From an uncultured Bacteroides sp. (lineage in GTDB: Bacteria; Bacteroidota; Bacteroidia; Bacteroidales; Bacteroidaceae): a DNA stretch of 64,000 nucleotides. A program made the position numbers and the translations under genes. The notes beneath the pieces were generated by a model, which ran no database searches, was not told the DNA's origin, and worked only from the letters and a program-made list of their open reading frames with translations. Of the stretch, positions 9,223 through 18,399 are shown piece by piece. Position 1 is the first letter of the stretch. Each line of letters opens with the position of its first letter. The stretch is taken from positions 992,001-1,056,000 of the forward strand of contig NZ_OY782578.1 in assembly GCF_963677945.1 (NCBI RefSeq), read 5' to 3'.

Positions 9223-10455
9223 GTGAATTTTCCTATTTACATAGCTAAGCGTTATCTTTTTTCTAAAAAATCTCATAACGCAATTAATATAATTTCTGCA
9301 ATATCTGTTTGTGGAGTTGCCCTTGCTACACTTGCTTTGGTTTGTACTTTATCTGTATTTAATGGCTTTCAGGATATGGTAGCCTCTTTCTTTACAGCTT
9401 TTGATCCACAAATTAAAATAACTGTGGCCCACGGAAAGACATTTGATACAAAGGATGAACGTATTCAAAAAATACGCTCTTTGAAGGATGTTGCAGTATT
9501 TACTGAAACCCTTGAAGAAAATGCTATGGTGCAGTATAAAGGACGCCAGGCAATGGCTGTGATAAAGGGAGTTCAGGACAATTTTGAGGAACTGACAAAG
9601 ATTGATAGCATCCTTTATGGTAATGGCCGATTTGTACTTCATGATTCCATTGTGGATTATTGTGTAATGGGGGTTGAGTTAGTCTCAAAATTAAGTTCAG
9701 GAGTCAAGTTTGTCGATCCGTTGGAGGTTTATGCACCGATAAGGGATGCAAAAGTGAACATGGCAAATCCTGCAGCCTCATTTAATATGCAGTATCTTTA
9801 TTCTCCAGGTGTTGTCTTTATTGTTAAGCAGCTGAAATACGATGGTTCGTATATTCTAACATCTCTTGATTTTGCCAGAAGGCTGTTCCATTATACAACA
9901 GAAGCTTCAGCTATTGAATTAAAGCTAAAACCTGAAGCGAATGTAGATAAGGTGAAGAATGATATAAAGCAAATTCTTGGTGACTCATTTGTTGTAAAGG
10001 ATAGATATGAGCAACAAGCAGATGTTTTTCGTATTATGAAGATTGAAAAATTTATATCATATCTTTTCTTGACCTTTATTTTGATGATTGCATGCTTTAA
10101 TGTGATTGGATCGCTTTCAATGCTTATTATTGATAAAAAGAATGATGTTGAGACTCTTCGGAATTTGGGAGCAAGTGATAAATTAATAGCGCGTATTTTT
10201 CTTTTCGAAGGTAGGATGATTTCAACGATTGGGTCTGTAATTGGCATTGTTCTTGGACTAGTACTTTGTTATATTCAGCAAAAATATGGAATAATCTCAT
10301 TAGGTGGCTCTCATGGAACTTTTGTTGTTGATGCATATCCTGTGAGCGTTCGCCCGTTAGATATATTGCTTATTTTTATCACAGTCTTGGTTGTTGGGTA
10401 CCTTTCTGTTTGGTATCCCGTTCGTTATCTGAGTAAACGCTTGCTTGTAAAATAG
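9223..10455 (+). CDS. FtsX/LolC-E-type ABC transporter permease
   Basis: This 410-residue inner-membrane protein has the MacB/LolE layout: a first transmembrane helix near 20-45, a large periplasmic domain (about 50-265), then three C-terminal transmembrane helices in an FtsX domain (about 270-405) with the typical NVIGSLSMLIIDKKNDVETLRNLGAS segment split by the second helix. LolC/E proteins extract lipoproteins for transfer to the outer membrane. No ATPase gene is adjacent, so it must pair with a LolD-like subunit encoded elsewhere. The start codon is GTG (9223), 4 nt after rbfA ends; no ATG fits better. A strong bidirectional terminator follows. Confidence 0.88.
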   Translation: MNFPIYIAKRYLFSKKSHNAINIISAISVCGVALATLALVCTLSVFNGFQDMVASFFTAFDPQIKITVAHGKTFDTKDERIQKIRSLKDVAVFTETLEENAMVQYKGRQAMAVIKGVQDNFEELTKIDSILYGNGRFVLHDSIVDYCVMGVELVSKLSSGVKFVDPLEVYAPIRDAKVNMANPAASFNMQYLYSPGVVFIVKQLKYDGSYILTSLDFARRLFHYTTEASAIELKLKPEANVDKVKNDIKQILGDSFVVKDRYEQQADVFRIMKIEKFISYLFLTFILMIACFNVIGSLSMLIIDKKNDVETLRNLGASDKLIARIFLFEGRMISTIGSVIGIVLGLVLCYIQQKYGIISLGGSHGTFVVDAYPVSVRPLDILLIFITVLVVGYLSVWYPVRYLSKRLLVK

Positions 10456-10470
10456 CAATTCTTTAATATA

Positions 10471-10518
10471 TTACTGGCCTGCAAAGAATCTAAATTTAGA
10501 TTCTTTGCAGGCCAGTAA
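10471..10518. terminator. Perfect 48-nt palindrome, bidirectional terminator
   Basis: Every base from 10471 to 10494 pairs with its mirror up to 10518, centred on TAAATTTA. It lies between two convergent genes: the permease ending at 10455 and the small gene ending at 10527. There is no long T-run on either side, but the stem of more than 20 bp would stop or protect transcripts from both directions. Confidence 0.8.
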
Positions 10519-10526
10519 TGTTATCA

Positions 10527-10781
10527 TTAGTTGGATTGTATTTCTTTCTTTGATTTTCTATAGATCCTATAAGCGTATATTGCTGCCATTGATAATAGAA
10601 TTATGGCTCCTCCATCTACTGGGGCATTTTCTGGTTCGACCTCTTCTGCTGTATTATCTTCTGCATAAGAATTGTTTGAGTATAAAGAGAATGAGCCACT
10701 GCTATCGTAAGCCTTAGCCGTTGTAATACCAATCCCCATCATATAGAAGAAATAGCAAATTAAAATTTTTTTCATAGTCAT
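10527..10781 (-). CDS. Small secreted protein with PID/PEP-CTERM-like sorting tail
   Basis: This 84-residue protein starts with a signal peptide (MKKILICYFFYMMGIGITTAKA, listed in parts: K-K then a hydrophobic run ending AKA). A short Ser/Asn/acidic mature region follows, and then a C-terminal tail: PVDGG, a hydrophobic helix of about 15 residues (AIILLSMAAIYAY) and a basic end (RIYRKSKKE). This order resembles the PID-CTERM/PEP-CTERM sorting signals of Bacteroidetes, which are cut by exosortase-like enzymes. It lies 6 nt downstream of the large secreted protein gene, so the two are co-transcribed. Function is unknown. ATG 10781 and an ATG two codons later are both possible starts. Confidence 0.72.
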   Translation of the reverse strand: MTMKKILICYFFYMMGIGITTAKAYDSSGSFSLYSNNSYAEDNTAEEVEPENAPVDGGAIILLSMAAIYAYRIYRKSKKEIQSN

Positions 10782-10787
10782 AAATTG

Positions 10788-12845
10788 TTATTTGATAATT
10801 ATTTTGGTGTTTGAATTTTTTGTTCTTATTAAATATATACCTGGAAGAAGTTGTATTGGTGTTTTTCCATCATTGTATCCTGTATAAACAAGCTTACCCT
10901 GAGCAGAATAGATATTAATTTCATCTTCGGTGCCTGTAATCCATAAGTTTCCTTCGTTCTGCCAAATTTTTATTTCTTTAGCTTTAGCTGTTGAGATACC
11001 TACACTTTCAGGTTCGATTGAAATCTCGTATGATGTTTGATTAAGTTTTGTTCCTTTATAGGCGATGAATGACTGAAATGGCAGGAGATCTTCATCACTT
11101 TCAACGAATTTATTGTTTTTCAGACAATAATACTTGTCTGCAGAAACAAGCTCTTTTGGGCTAATACTATATGTATATGGATTGCCTAAATGTGTATACC
11201 CATTGTTAATGGAATAGATATTATTGTTTTCATTGAGTGTTATTCCTTTATCAGAAAAGAAAAATACTTCTCCATTATCAATATTGGGTAAGACTTTTAT
11301 TATATATCCGCTGCCATTGAATGTATTATTGACAAACTTCTCATTTTGATAGCTTTTTAGAAAATAGTCATGATTAGGTCTTAAAGCGTATGCTATTCCA
11401 TTAATATAGCCTCCTACGACTTTTGGAATAAATGGGAGAGAGAAGCTATGCCATTTACTTGGTGAGAATTTGCAAACATAAGATATTTCTCCTTTAACAG
11501 TAACTTTCCCATTTATTTTAGCTCCGTCAAATATACGTAGGTCTCCAGTTATAGTTTCGTCATTATATATTTTTACTTCATCTGCTTCAACTGTCTGTTG
11601 GTCTTCGGGAAGTGTTTTTATACATACTGCTTCAGATTCATTTGTGGTTATATATCCATTAGTAGCTTTTACTGTATAGTAATAGTTCGTGTTTTGATTA
11701 AGACCATCTATATTGTATGATGTTGTGTTTCCAACTTGTTTAGGAAAGCCAGGGACTGAAGTTTCTATACTATCAAGGACTTGTGTTATTTTTATGTTGT
11801 CTATTACAAATCCATAGTTATTCTTCATACCTCCCTGAAACCTTATTATAGAGCTGTTTGTTCCACCAGTTAGTGGGTAGCTGAAGTGTTGAGTTACTAA
11901 TTGGCTTGAGGCATTGACAGCTACATTTTTAATAAGATTGTTATTGACATAGAGGTTGACAGTTGTGGCTTTGCTGATACTAACAGTTCCTATGTCAAAG
12001 CTAAGCTCAAAATTTCCGCTATTACCTGATAGATTAAGCGCAGGAGTTTGAATGTATCCTGCTGTATTTGACACTCCAACTCTTAAGAATTTTTCAGTTT
12101 CTGAGTCAGATGTTACTATCTTAATAAGATCTCCACTCCATTTAGGAAGATATGTTGCTAATTCTATGTATTCCTCGTATTTTACTTGTTCTCTAAAATC
12201 TTCGTTTAATATTGTTTTTTCATAGTTACCAACTGTCTTGTTATATACATTAAGTATGTAATCGGCTGCATTATCGCAATTATTCCAATTAGCAAGAAAT
12301 GAGTTGTTTGTAATGTTACTGGCGCTATTTGTAGTTGGTTTGGAAATAAATTTTGCTGTTCCTTTTATTTCAATACTTAGTATTTTAGGACCGGCATTCA
12401 CGTTGGCATTTATGGCACTTAGTCTTATTTTAGCATGCTTGTAAGAAAATGTGTTAGTAAATGTAAATATGGTTCCTGTTGAAGGTCCAGAAAATGAGTT
12501 TTCTTGTAATAGCGTCCAGTTTATACCGTCTTCTGAAATTTCAAGTTTAGTAGAGGAGCATTTGTAATCAGAAAATGTCCCAATTTTAGATGTAATGCTA
12601 ATCTCTGTGAAGACTGAGAAATCATAAAACTGTGTAGTCTCTGCATATGAATCGCTACTATTCATGAGCCAGTAATCAGTTTTTTTTGATAAGTTGTTTA
12701 ACGTCCATCCGACGGATGATGCAGTTTGTCCATCTAATTTTGGAACAATTGTGTCACTGTAACAGTTTGTGTAATTAAAAACAAGTAAGAAAAGAAAAAT
12801 AAAGAAGGTTGCTCCTCGCTTTTTGAGTGGGGTAATCTTTGACAT
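10788..12845 (-). CDS. Large secreted multi-domain protein with C-terminal T9SS-like tail
   Basis: This 685-residue product has a signal peptide (basic MSKITPLKKRG, then a hydrophobic run to about 32). Visible domains are an N-terminal jelly-roll-like region (phrases LEISEDGINWTLLQEN), a fibronectin-III-like repeat that begins near 165 (SNITNNSFLANWNNCDNAADY) and appears to resume near 365-410 (LNQNTNYYYTVKATNG), with a lectin-like beta sandwich inserted between. The last 60 residues (INIYSAQGKLVY, LLPGIYLIRT, KIIIK) match the beta-sandwich tail of type IX secretion substrates and DUF6383-type tails. Whether this strain has a T9SS is not visible here. A TATCTTTG -7 box (12893-12886) lies upstream. 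Substrate unknown; probably an adhesin or surface protein. Confidence 0.75.
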   Translation of the reverse strand: MSKITPLKKRGATFFIFLFLLVFNYTNCYSDTIVPKLDGQTASSVGWTLNNLSKKTDYWLMNSSDSYAETTQFYDFSVFTEISITSKIGTFSDYKCSSTKLEISEDGINWTLLQENSFSGPSTGTIFTFTNTFSYKHAKIRLSAINANVNAGPKILSIEIKGTAKFISKPTTNSASNITNNSFLANWNNCDNAADYILNVYNKTVGNYEKTILNEDFREQVKYEEYIELATYLPKWSGDLIKIVTSDSETEKFLRVGVSNTAGYIQTPALNLSGNSGNFELSFDIGTVSISKATTVNLYVNNNLIKNVAVNASSQLVTQHFSYPLTGGTNSSIIRFQGGMKNNYGFVIDNIKITQVLDSIETSVPGFPKQVGNTTSYNIDGLNQNTNYYYTVKATNGYITTNESEAVCIKTLPEDQQTVEADEVKIYNDETITGDLRIFDGAKINGKVTVKGEISYVCKFSPSKWHSFSLPFIPKVVGGYINGIAYALRPNHDYFLKSYQNEKFVNNTFNGSGYIIKVLPNIDNGEVFFFSDKGITLNENNNIYSINNGYTHLGNPYTYSISPKELVSADKYYCLKNNKFVESDEDLLPFQSFIAYKGTKLNQTSYEISIEPESVGISTAKAKEIKIWQNEGNLWITGTEDEINIYSAQGKLVYTGYNDGKTPIQLLPGIYLIRTKNSNTKIIIK

Positions 12846-12885
12846 CTTTTGCTATGTTATTCAGTATGAAAAATTATAGTTTGGT

Positions 12886-12893
12886 CAAAGATA
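12886..12893 (-). promoter_or_regulatory. -7 element TATCTTTG for the large secreted protein gene
   Basis: A perfect TAnnTTTG match on the minus strand, 40 nt before ATG 12845. A convincing -33 box is not seen. Confidence 0.55.
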
Positions 12894-12987
12894 TGTTATT
12901 TTATTATTACATGAATATATTTTTCAATATTAAATTATTTTAAATTACAACTTATACAGATATATATTTATCTATATTTATGCTAAA

Positions 12988-13830
12988 CTATTCAATTACA
13001 ATCTTTTCAACGGATATTTCCTGGTTAAGAAATGCTGAAGCTGACTCTGAAAATTTTGTTTCTGATTCTGTGGTCATGAATTTACATTTGCCATTCTTTG
13101 TGCAAAGAGTATCCATTTCTGGATGTCTTCTTAAATAACTTTTTAGACTTTCAGCAACATATTCACCTTGAGATACAACTATGATTCCCTTTGGTAAGAA
13201 TTGATTTATTTTTGTTAAAAGAAGAGGATAATGAGTGCATCCTAAGATGATGGTGTCAATTTCGGAATCTTTTTTAATTAGATTATCAATATGCTTCTTT
13301 ACAAAGTAATCTGCTCCTGGAGAATCGTACTCTTTATTTTCTACTAATGGAACCCACATAGGACAAGCCTCACCGCTAACAACTATGTCAGGATAGAGTT
13401 TATGAATCTCTAAAGGATAAGAGCCAGAGTTTATTGTGCCAGAAGTTGCCAATACTCCTACATGTTTAGATTGAGTTATACTTCCAATAGATTCTACTGT
13501 TGGGCGAATAACGCCCAAGACTCTACGATTAGGATCTATGTTGGGTAAATCGTTAATTTGGATGCTTCGGAGAGCTTTTGCCGATGCTGTGTTGCAGGCA
13601 AGAATAACCAGATGACATCCCATCTCAAATAGTTTATTTACAGCTTGTAGTGTGAACTCATACACGATTTCAAAAGAACGTGTACCATAAGGGGTTCTTG
13701 CATTATCGCCCAGATAAATATAATCGTATTCAGGTAGAACCTGTCTGATTTGATTTAAAATAGTTAATCCGCCATATCCTGAGTCGAACACTCCGATTGC
13801 ACCTGCTGTTTTTGATAATTCTTTTTCCAT
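12988..13830 (-). CDS. murI: Glutamate racemase
   Basis: MurI makes D-glutamate for peptidoglycan. The 280-residue protein carries the signature segments IGVFDSGYGGLTIL, ILACNTASA with the first catalytic Cys, and IILGCTHYPLL with the second catalytic Cys and His. Length is usual for the family. It is the last gene of the outer-membrane biogenesis cluster, but a hairpin terminator (13869-13898) separates it from ompH, so it may depend on read-through or a nearby promoter. Confidence 0.96.
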   Translation of the reverse strand: MEKELSKTAGAIGVFDSGYGGLTILNQIRQVLPEYDYIYLGDNARTPYGTRSFEIVYEFTLQAVNKLFEMGCHLVILACNTASAKALRSIQINDLPNIDPNRRVLGVIRPTVESIGSITQSKHVGVLATSGTINSGSYPLEIHKLYPDIVVSGEACPMWVPLVENKEYDSPGADYFVKKHIDNLIKKDSEIDTIILGCTHYPLLLTKINQFLPKGIIVVSQGEYVAESLKSYLRRHPEMDTLCTKNGKCKFMTTESETKFSESASAFLNQEISVEKIVIE

Positions 13831-13868
13831 CTGGCTTTATATTAAAAAGACTATATTCTATTATATAG

Positions 13869-13898
13869 AAAAAGGATGATAGTAATATCATCCTTTTT
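13869..13898 (-). terminator. Hairpin terminator between ompH and murI
   Basis: AAAAAGGATGAT pairs perfectly with ATCATCCTTTTT around a 6-nt loop. On the minus strand it follows the stop of the second ompH gene by about 24 nt and ends in a T-run, so it would cut murI expression relative to bamA and ompH. Confidence 0.85.
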
Positions 13899-13921
13899 AA
13901 TTTCGTAATATCTATGAATTA

Positions 13922-14434
13922 TTATTTAATTCCTAATTTAGCTTTGATAGCTGGAGTAACGTCAATACTTACTTTTTCGTTAAAGAAAGGAATAGTTGTT
14001 TTATTGCTTACATCAAAGATATAAGTATATCCTTCAGCTTGTCCTACAGCAGCGATTGCACCTTCCAGTTTTTTAAAGATAGGAGCAGTTTTTTCTTCCT
14101 GAGCCTTTTGCAATTCTTGTTGAGCTTGTTGTTCGTATTCCTGACCTCTTTGAGCCATATCCTGCAATTCTTTTTGTCTTCTTTCAGAAATGTTTTGTGG
14201 CAATGTATCCTTTGCTGCTACAAATTCAGCATATTTCTTGTTGAATTCGTCAGAAGTTCTTTTAATCTCTGTGGTATATTGTTTTTGCAGTGCTTGCAAA
14301 TCTGCTTGTGCCTTAATATACTCAGGCATAATAGTGATAATATCAGCGAATTTCATGTGTCCAAACTTGAAAGTTTGAGCAGAAGCTCCAAGAGGAAGAG
14401 CTAACAATAATAGTAAAGCAATTTTTTTAAGCAT
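13922..14434 (-). CDS. OmpH/Skp family periplasmic chaperone (second copy)
   Basis: This 170-residue protein has a cleavable signal peptide (hydrophobic run ending ALPLGASAQ), then an OmpH/Skp domain. The beta-strand start FKFGHMKFADIITIMPEY is followed by a long coiled coil (about 45-125, very rich in Gln, Lys and Glu) and the closing strand YTYIFDVSN. Skp-type chaperones hold unfolded outer-membrane proteins in the periplasm and hand them to BamA, encoded two genes upstream. A -7 element TACATTTG (14483-14476) in the gap suggests it can also be transcribed on its own. Confidence 0.92.
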   Translation of the reverse strand: MLKKIALLLLLALPLGASAQTFKFGHMKFADIITIMPEYIKAQADLQALQKQYTTEIKRTSDEFNKKYAEFVAAKDTLPQNISERRQKELQDMAQRGQEYEQQAQQELQKAQEEKTAPIFKKLEGAIAAVGQAEGYTYIFDVSNKTTIPFFNEKVSIDVTPAIKAKLGIK

Positions 14435-14475
14435 AATTCTATTTTTTATTAATGATTACAGTTTAATACTGGGTG

Positions 14476-14483
14476 CAAATGTA
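14476..14483 (-). promoter_or_regulatory. -7 element TACATTTG upstream of the second ompH
   Basis: TAnnTTTG on the minus strand, 42 nt before ATG 14434, in the intergenic gap between the two ompH genes. No clear -33 box. Confidence 0.45.
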
Positions 14484-14488
14484 TGAAA

Positions 14489-15004
14489 TTAATTTGAATA
14501 TCCTAATTTTGTAAGAACATCATTGCTAATATCTATTTGTGGTGATGCAAATATAATGCTAGAAGCCGATGCCCTGTCAATAATAGCTGAATAACCTTTG
14601 GTTTCAGCTATTGTTTTAACCGCATTGTATATCTCATCTTGAATAGGTTTTATTAAACTTTCACGCTTTTTAAACAATTCACCTTCAGGACCAAAATATT
14701 TACGTTTCAGTTCTCCGGCGGCTTTTTCTTTCTCTACAATTTCATTCTCTTTCTTGGTTTTTTGTTCTTCGGAAAGAAATACAGCTTCTGATTGATAGTT
14801 TTTATACAATTTTTGAGCTTCATTAGTTAAAGTCTCAACTTCACTTTGCCACTTCTTTGAAATCTGATTTAATTGTTCGTTAGCTCTTTCATAGGCTGGG
14901 ATATTCTTTAAAATATATTCCATGTCAATCAAAGCAAATCTTTGTGCATTAGCAGCTATTGAAAAGGCAAATAACAGCATCGAAAAAAGAATAGACTTTT
15001 TCAT
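14489..15004 (-). CDS. OmpH/Skp family periplasmic chaperone (first copy)
   Basis: This 171-residue protein has a signal peptide ending AANAQ, the strand RFALIDMEYILKNIPAY, a coiled-coil arm with strings of Lys and Glu (about 40-120) and the closing strand YSAIIDRAS. It is a paralogue of the next gene with low direct identity, so the two may have different clients or form mixed trimers. It lies 26 nt downstream of bamA, which fits a role in outer-membrane protein delivery. Confidence 0.92.
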   Translation of the reverse strand: MKKSILFSMLLFAFSIAANAQRFALIDMEYILKNIPAYERANEQLNQISKKWQSEVETLTNEAQKLYKNYQSEAVFLSEEQKTKKENEIVEKEKAAGELKRKYFGPEGELFKKRESLIKPIQDEIYNAVKTIAETKGYSAIIDRASASSIIFASPQIDISNDVLTKLGYSN

Positions 15005-15030
15005 AACTTTTCGGTTTTAATATTAATTAA

Positions 15031-17649
15031 TTAGAATTCCTGTCCTAAGATAAAGTGGAACTGGCTGCCTCCATATTGTTTTGAACCAAATACTTTATCG
15101 AATCCGTAAGCCCAGTCGATACCCATCATACCAATCATAGGTAAGAAGATACGAACTCCGACACCTGCAGAGCGTTTCAGATCAAACGCATTGAAATTCT
15201 TCACATCGTGCCATGCATTACCAGCTTCAACAAAACTTAGAGCATAGATACTGGTTGATGATTGCAACATCAATGGATATCTCAATTCAAGGCCAAAACG
15301 TGTATAAGCATAACCTGCCAATCCGGTAGGGGTAAGTGAATTGTTTTCGTATCCACGTAAAGCTACACTTTCTGTTGCGTATGAAGAATATCCAGTCATA
15401 CCGTCACCTCCCATATCGTATGTTTCAAAAGGTGATTTTTTATGGCTGTTATAGTGACCTAAGAATCCAAAATCTGCTCTCGTCATTAAGACCGGACATT
15501 TTGCACCGTCTGTAAGTGCGGTATAAGTTTTTGATTTAAAGCTCCACTTATGATACTCTATCCACTTGTGCATTTTGTTCATGTCTTTCTGGTTGCTTGT
15601 GTTGTATGCACTGTAGTCTATTCCATCAAACATGGAATAAGGAGGTGTAAACTGAACAGACAAAGAGAATTCAGAACCACGACGTGGATAAATAGGGTTA
15701 TCAGAAGAACTTCTTGCAAGAGCAATTTTCATGCTGATGTTGTTACAATTACCATTTGTAACAGGGAAGTATTGCCAATCCGAAAGAATATATTTCTGAT
15801 ATGATAATTCTGCAGATAGAGTGAAATAGTCATCAGGCCATCTTAAACGTTTTCCCCAACCTGCTGAAAGACCGAACATCTGGATAGATTTACTCTTATC
15901 ATACATGTTCTTTGTGTTGCTATAATCGTAATTACCATATCCCCCATATCCACTATACATACTGTTGTAGTAGCTGTTTGAGTATTGAGAGCTATAATAG
16001 CGGCTATTGATATCAGTCTGTTTTGAATAGAAAGCTGAAACAGAGAATGAGTTAGGACGTTTACCTCCAAACCAAGGATCAAAGAATGATAAACTGTATG
16101 ACTGATAGTAGCTACCGTTAGTCTGCCCACTGACTGTCAAAGTCTGTCCGTCACCTTGAGGAAGAATACCTCTATAGTTTTCTCCTGGATGGAATAAGTT
16201 TGCTATTGAGAAGTTTGTAAACTTCAGACTTAATTTACCGATAACACCGGTTTGTCCCCAACCTGCAGAGAATTCCACCTGGTCGTTAGCTTTAGATTCC
16301 AGATTGTAAGTAATATCTACAGTTCCGTTAGCTTCGTCTGGTTGAATGTCTGGTTTGATATTCTCAGGGTTGAAATGACCCATCTGAGAAATCTCACGCA
16401 TAGATCTTTCAAGGTCTTCTTTGCTGAATAATTGTCCTGGCTTAGTACGAAGTTCACGACGAACAACATTTTCATATAAGCGGTCGTTACCATTAATCTT
16501 AATCTTGTTCAGTGTAGCCTGACGACCTTCATAGATTCTCATTTCAAGGTCTATTGAATCGTTGTCAACGTTTACTTCTACAGGGTCAAGTCTGTAAAAA
16601 AGGTAACCATTATTATAGTACAAGTTACCTATAGCATCATCATCAGATGAAGTTCGTTTGCCAAGTAACTTCTGGTTGTAAACATCTCCTTTCTTCATAC
16701 GAAGTAAGAAATTTAAGTAATCAGTTGTGTATAGTGTGTTGCCTACCCAGGTTACTTTTCTCAAGTAATATTTATCTCCCTCTGCCAGTTTAATATATAC
16801 GTCTACACTTTTATCATCGTACGGACTAACACTGTCAACAACTATACGTGCATCACGATATCCCAATTCGTTGTATTTGTCTATGATTAGTTGTTTATCC
16901 TCTTCATATTTTTCGTTCACAAACTTCTTTGTACGGAAAAGGTTCAGGATTTTGCCTTTTTCGTTTGTCTTTTTCATTACGCGTTTCAGCTTGCTGGCTT
17001 TAATCGCTAAATTCCCTTCGATTGTTATTTTGTGAACTTTTACTTTATCTTTTTTGTCAATGTTGACGTCAACAATTACTTTGCTTTCATCTGATACGTC
17101 ATCTCGTTGAACAATAACAACTTCTGCATTTTTGAATCCCTTGTCGTCAAAGTGTCTTTTAATAAGAGTTTTTGCACGGTCAACCAGATTTGGAGTAATT
17201 TGATTTCCTTTTACCAATCCTAACTTAGCTTCCAGATCTTCTCTATCTGATTTTTTAATTCCATGGTAATGGATTTCGGATATACGAGGACGTTGTTTCA
17301 GTGCTATTTCCAAAAATACTTTATCGCCTTCTATTTTTGTAGCATATATATGAACATCAGAGAAAAGCCCATGCCGCATATATCGTTTGACGGCTTGTGT
17401 AATTTCGTCACCAGGGACAGAAACAACTTGTCCGACAGACAGACCGGATAAACCTATGAGTGCGTAATCCTCCTGATCTTTAACGCCTGAAACGGTTATT
17501 CCTCCAATTTCATATTTTTTCGGAGTAGCAGAATAAAGAATAACTGGCTTGTCAGACTTCTCTGAATTGCTTTTTTCTTGTGCTAAGCCTGATAGTGTAA
17601 AGAAAAACAGGCTGATAAATAGTAGTATTCGGGAAATACGATAATGCAT
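15031..17649 (-). CDS. bamA: Outer membrane protein assembly factor BamA
   Basis: BamA inserts beta-barrel proteins into the outer membrane. From ATG 17649 the product is 872 residues, with a signal peptide ending SGLAQ, about five POTRA repeats (roughly 50-430; repeated Glu/Lys-rich strands such as KVHKITIEGNLAIKASKLKRVM), then a 16-strand barrel ending in the expected C-terminal aromatic (LGQEF). A Tyr/Ser/Asn-rich low-complexity loop (YSSQYSNSYYNSMYSGYGGYG) lies within the barrel near 590-625 and is probably surface exposed. The longer frame to 17787 overlaps uppS and lacks a signal peptide at its start, so 17649 is preferred. It is 10 nt downstream of uppS. Confidence 0.95.
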   Translation of the reverse strand: MHYRISRILLFISLFFFTLSGLAQEKSNSEKSDKPVILYSATPKKYEIGGITVSGVKDQEDYALIGLSGLSVGQVVSVPGDEITQAVKRYMRHGLFSDVHIYATKIEGDKVFLEIALKQRPRISEIHYHGIKKSDREDLEAKLGLVKGNQITPNLVDRAKTLIKRHFDDKGFKNAEVVIVQRDDVSDESKVIVDVNIDKKDKVKVHKITIEGNLAIKASKLKRVMKKTNEKGKILNLFRTKKFVNEKYEEDKQLIIDKYNELGYRDARIVVDSVSPYDDKSVDVYIKLAEGDKYYLRKVTWVGNTLYTTDYLNFLLRMKKGDVYNQKLLGKRTSSDDDAIGNLYYNNGYLFYRLDPVEVNVDNDSIDLEMRIYEGRQATLNKIKINGNDRLYENVVRRELRTKPGQLFSKEDLERSMREISQMGHFNPENIKPDIQPDEANGTVDITYNLESKANDQVEFSAGWGQTGVIGKLSLKFTNFSIANLFHPGENYRGILPQGDGQTLTVSGQTNGSYYQSYSLSFFDPWFGGKRPNSFSVSAFYSKQTDINSRYYSSQYSNSYYNSMYSGYGGYGNYDYSNTKNMYDKSKSIQMFGLSAGWGKRLRWPDDYFTLSAELSYQKYILSDWQYFPVTNGNCNNISMKIALARSSSDNPIYPRRGSEFSLSVQFTPPYSMFDGIDYSAYNTSNQKDMNKMHKWIEYHKWSFKSKTYTALTDGAKCPVLMTRADFGFLGHYNSHKKSPFETYDMGGDGMTGYSSYATESVALRGYENNSLTPTGLAGYAYTRFGLELRYPLMLQSSTSIYALSFVEAGNAWHDVKNFNAFDLKRSAGVGVRIFLPMIGMMGIDWAYGFDKVFGSKQYGGSQFHFILGQEF

Positions 17650-17659
17650 TTTATTTATT

Positions 17660-18391
17660 TTATATTTGTTCACTAGTTTTGCCGAAGCGGCGTTCTCTTT
17701 TTTGATACTCACAAATTGCTTTCCTAAATTCTTCTTCTCTGAAATCAGGCCAGAATGTATCGCAAAAATAAAGTTCTGAATAAGCACTTTGCCACAACAA
17801 ATAATTGCTTAAGCGCAGTTCTCCTCCAGTTCTTATTAACAAGTCAGGATCTGGCATAAAGTACGTAGTCAGATGAGAAGAAATGCATTCATCAGTTATC
17901 TGATCAATGGATAGTTTCCCTTGCTGTACTTCTTTTGCAATCTGTTTAGTTGTTTCTATGATTTCCCATCGGGATGAGTAGCTAAGAGCTAATACCATAC
18001 ACATGCCGGTATTGCCCGATGTTCTTTCAATACAATGATTCAAGCTAATTTTTACATCTTCCGGTAATGTGTCCATATCACCGATTATGCGGAAGCTAAT
18101 ATTGTTTTTCATGAAAATCTCCTCCTCAATAGACTCAAGTAAAAGTTTCATGATAGCAGATACTTCATTGGCTGGTCTGTTCCAGTTTTCTGTTGAGAAA
18201 GTATATAAAGTAAGGAACTTAACCCCTAACCTTGCTGCTTCTTCGGTAATAATATGTACAGTCTCAGCTCCTGCCTGATGTCCAAAACTTCGTTCATGTC
18301 CACGTTGTTTTGCCCATCTTCCATTACCGTCCATTATTATTGCGATATGCCCGGGTATCCGATTAACATCTATTTCTTCTTTATATGGCAT
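17660..18391 (-). CDS. uppS: Isoprenyl transferase (undecaprenyl diphosphate synthase)
   Basis: UppS builds undecaprenyl diphosphate, the lipid carrier for peptidoglycan and surface glycans. The 243-residue protein has the cis-prenyltransferase signature [17 protein letters not shown] with the catalytic Asp, the FGHQAGAET helix, [14 protein letters not shown], and the C-terminal [26 protein letters not shown] block split around the conserved Arg-x-Gly-Gly. It is tightly spaced between a DUF6089 barrel gene (8 nt) and bamA (10 nt), the usual Bacteroidetes order. Confidence 0.96.
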   Translation of the reverse strand: MPYKEEIDVNRIPGHIAIIMDGNGRWAKQRGHERSFGHQAGAETVHIITEEAARLGVKFLTLYTFSTENWNRPANEVSAIMKLLLESIEEEIFMKNNISFRIIGDMDTLPEDVKISLNHCIERTSGNTGMCMVLALSYSSRWEIIETTKQIAKEVQQGKLSIDQITDECISSHLTTYFMPDPDLLIRTGGELRLSNYLLWQSAYSELYFCDTFWPDFREEEFRKAICEYQKRERRFGKTSEQI

Positions 18392-18399
18392 AAATTCTT

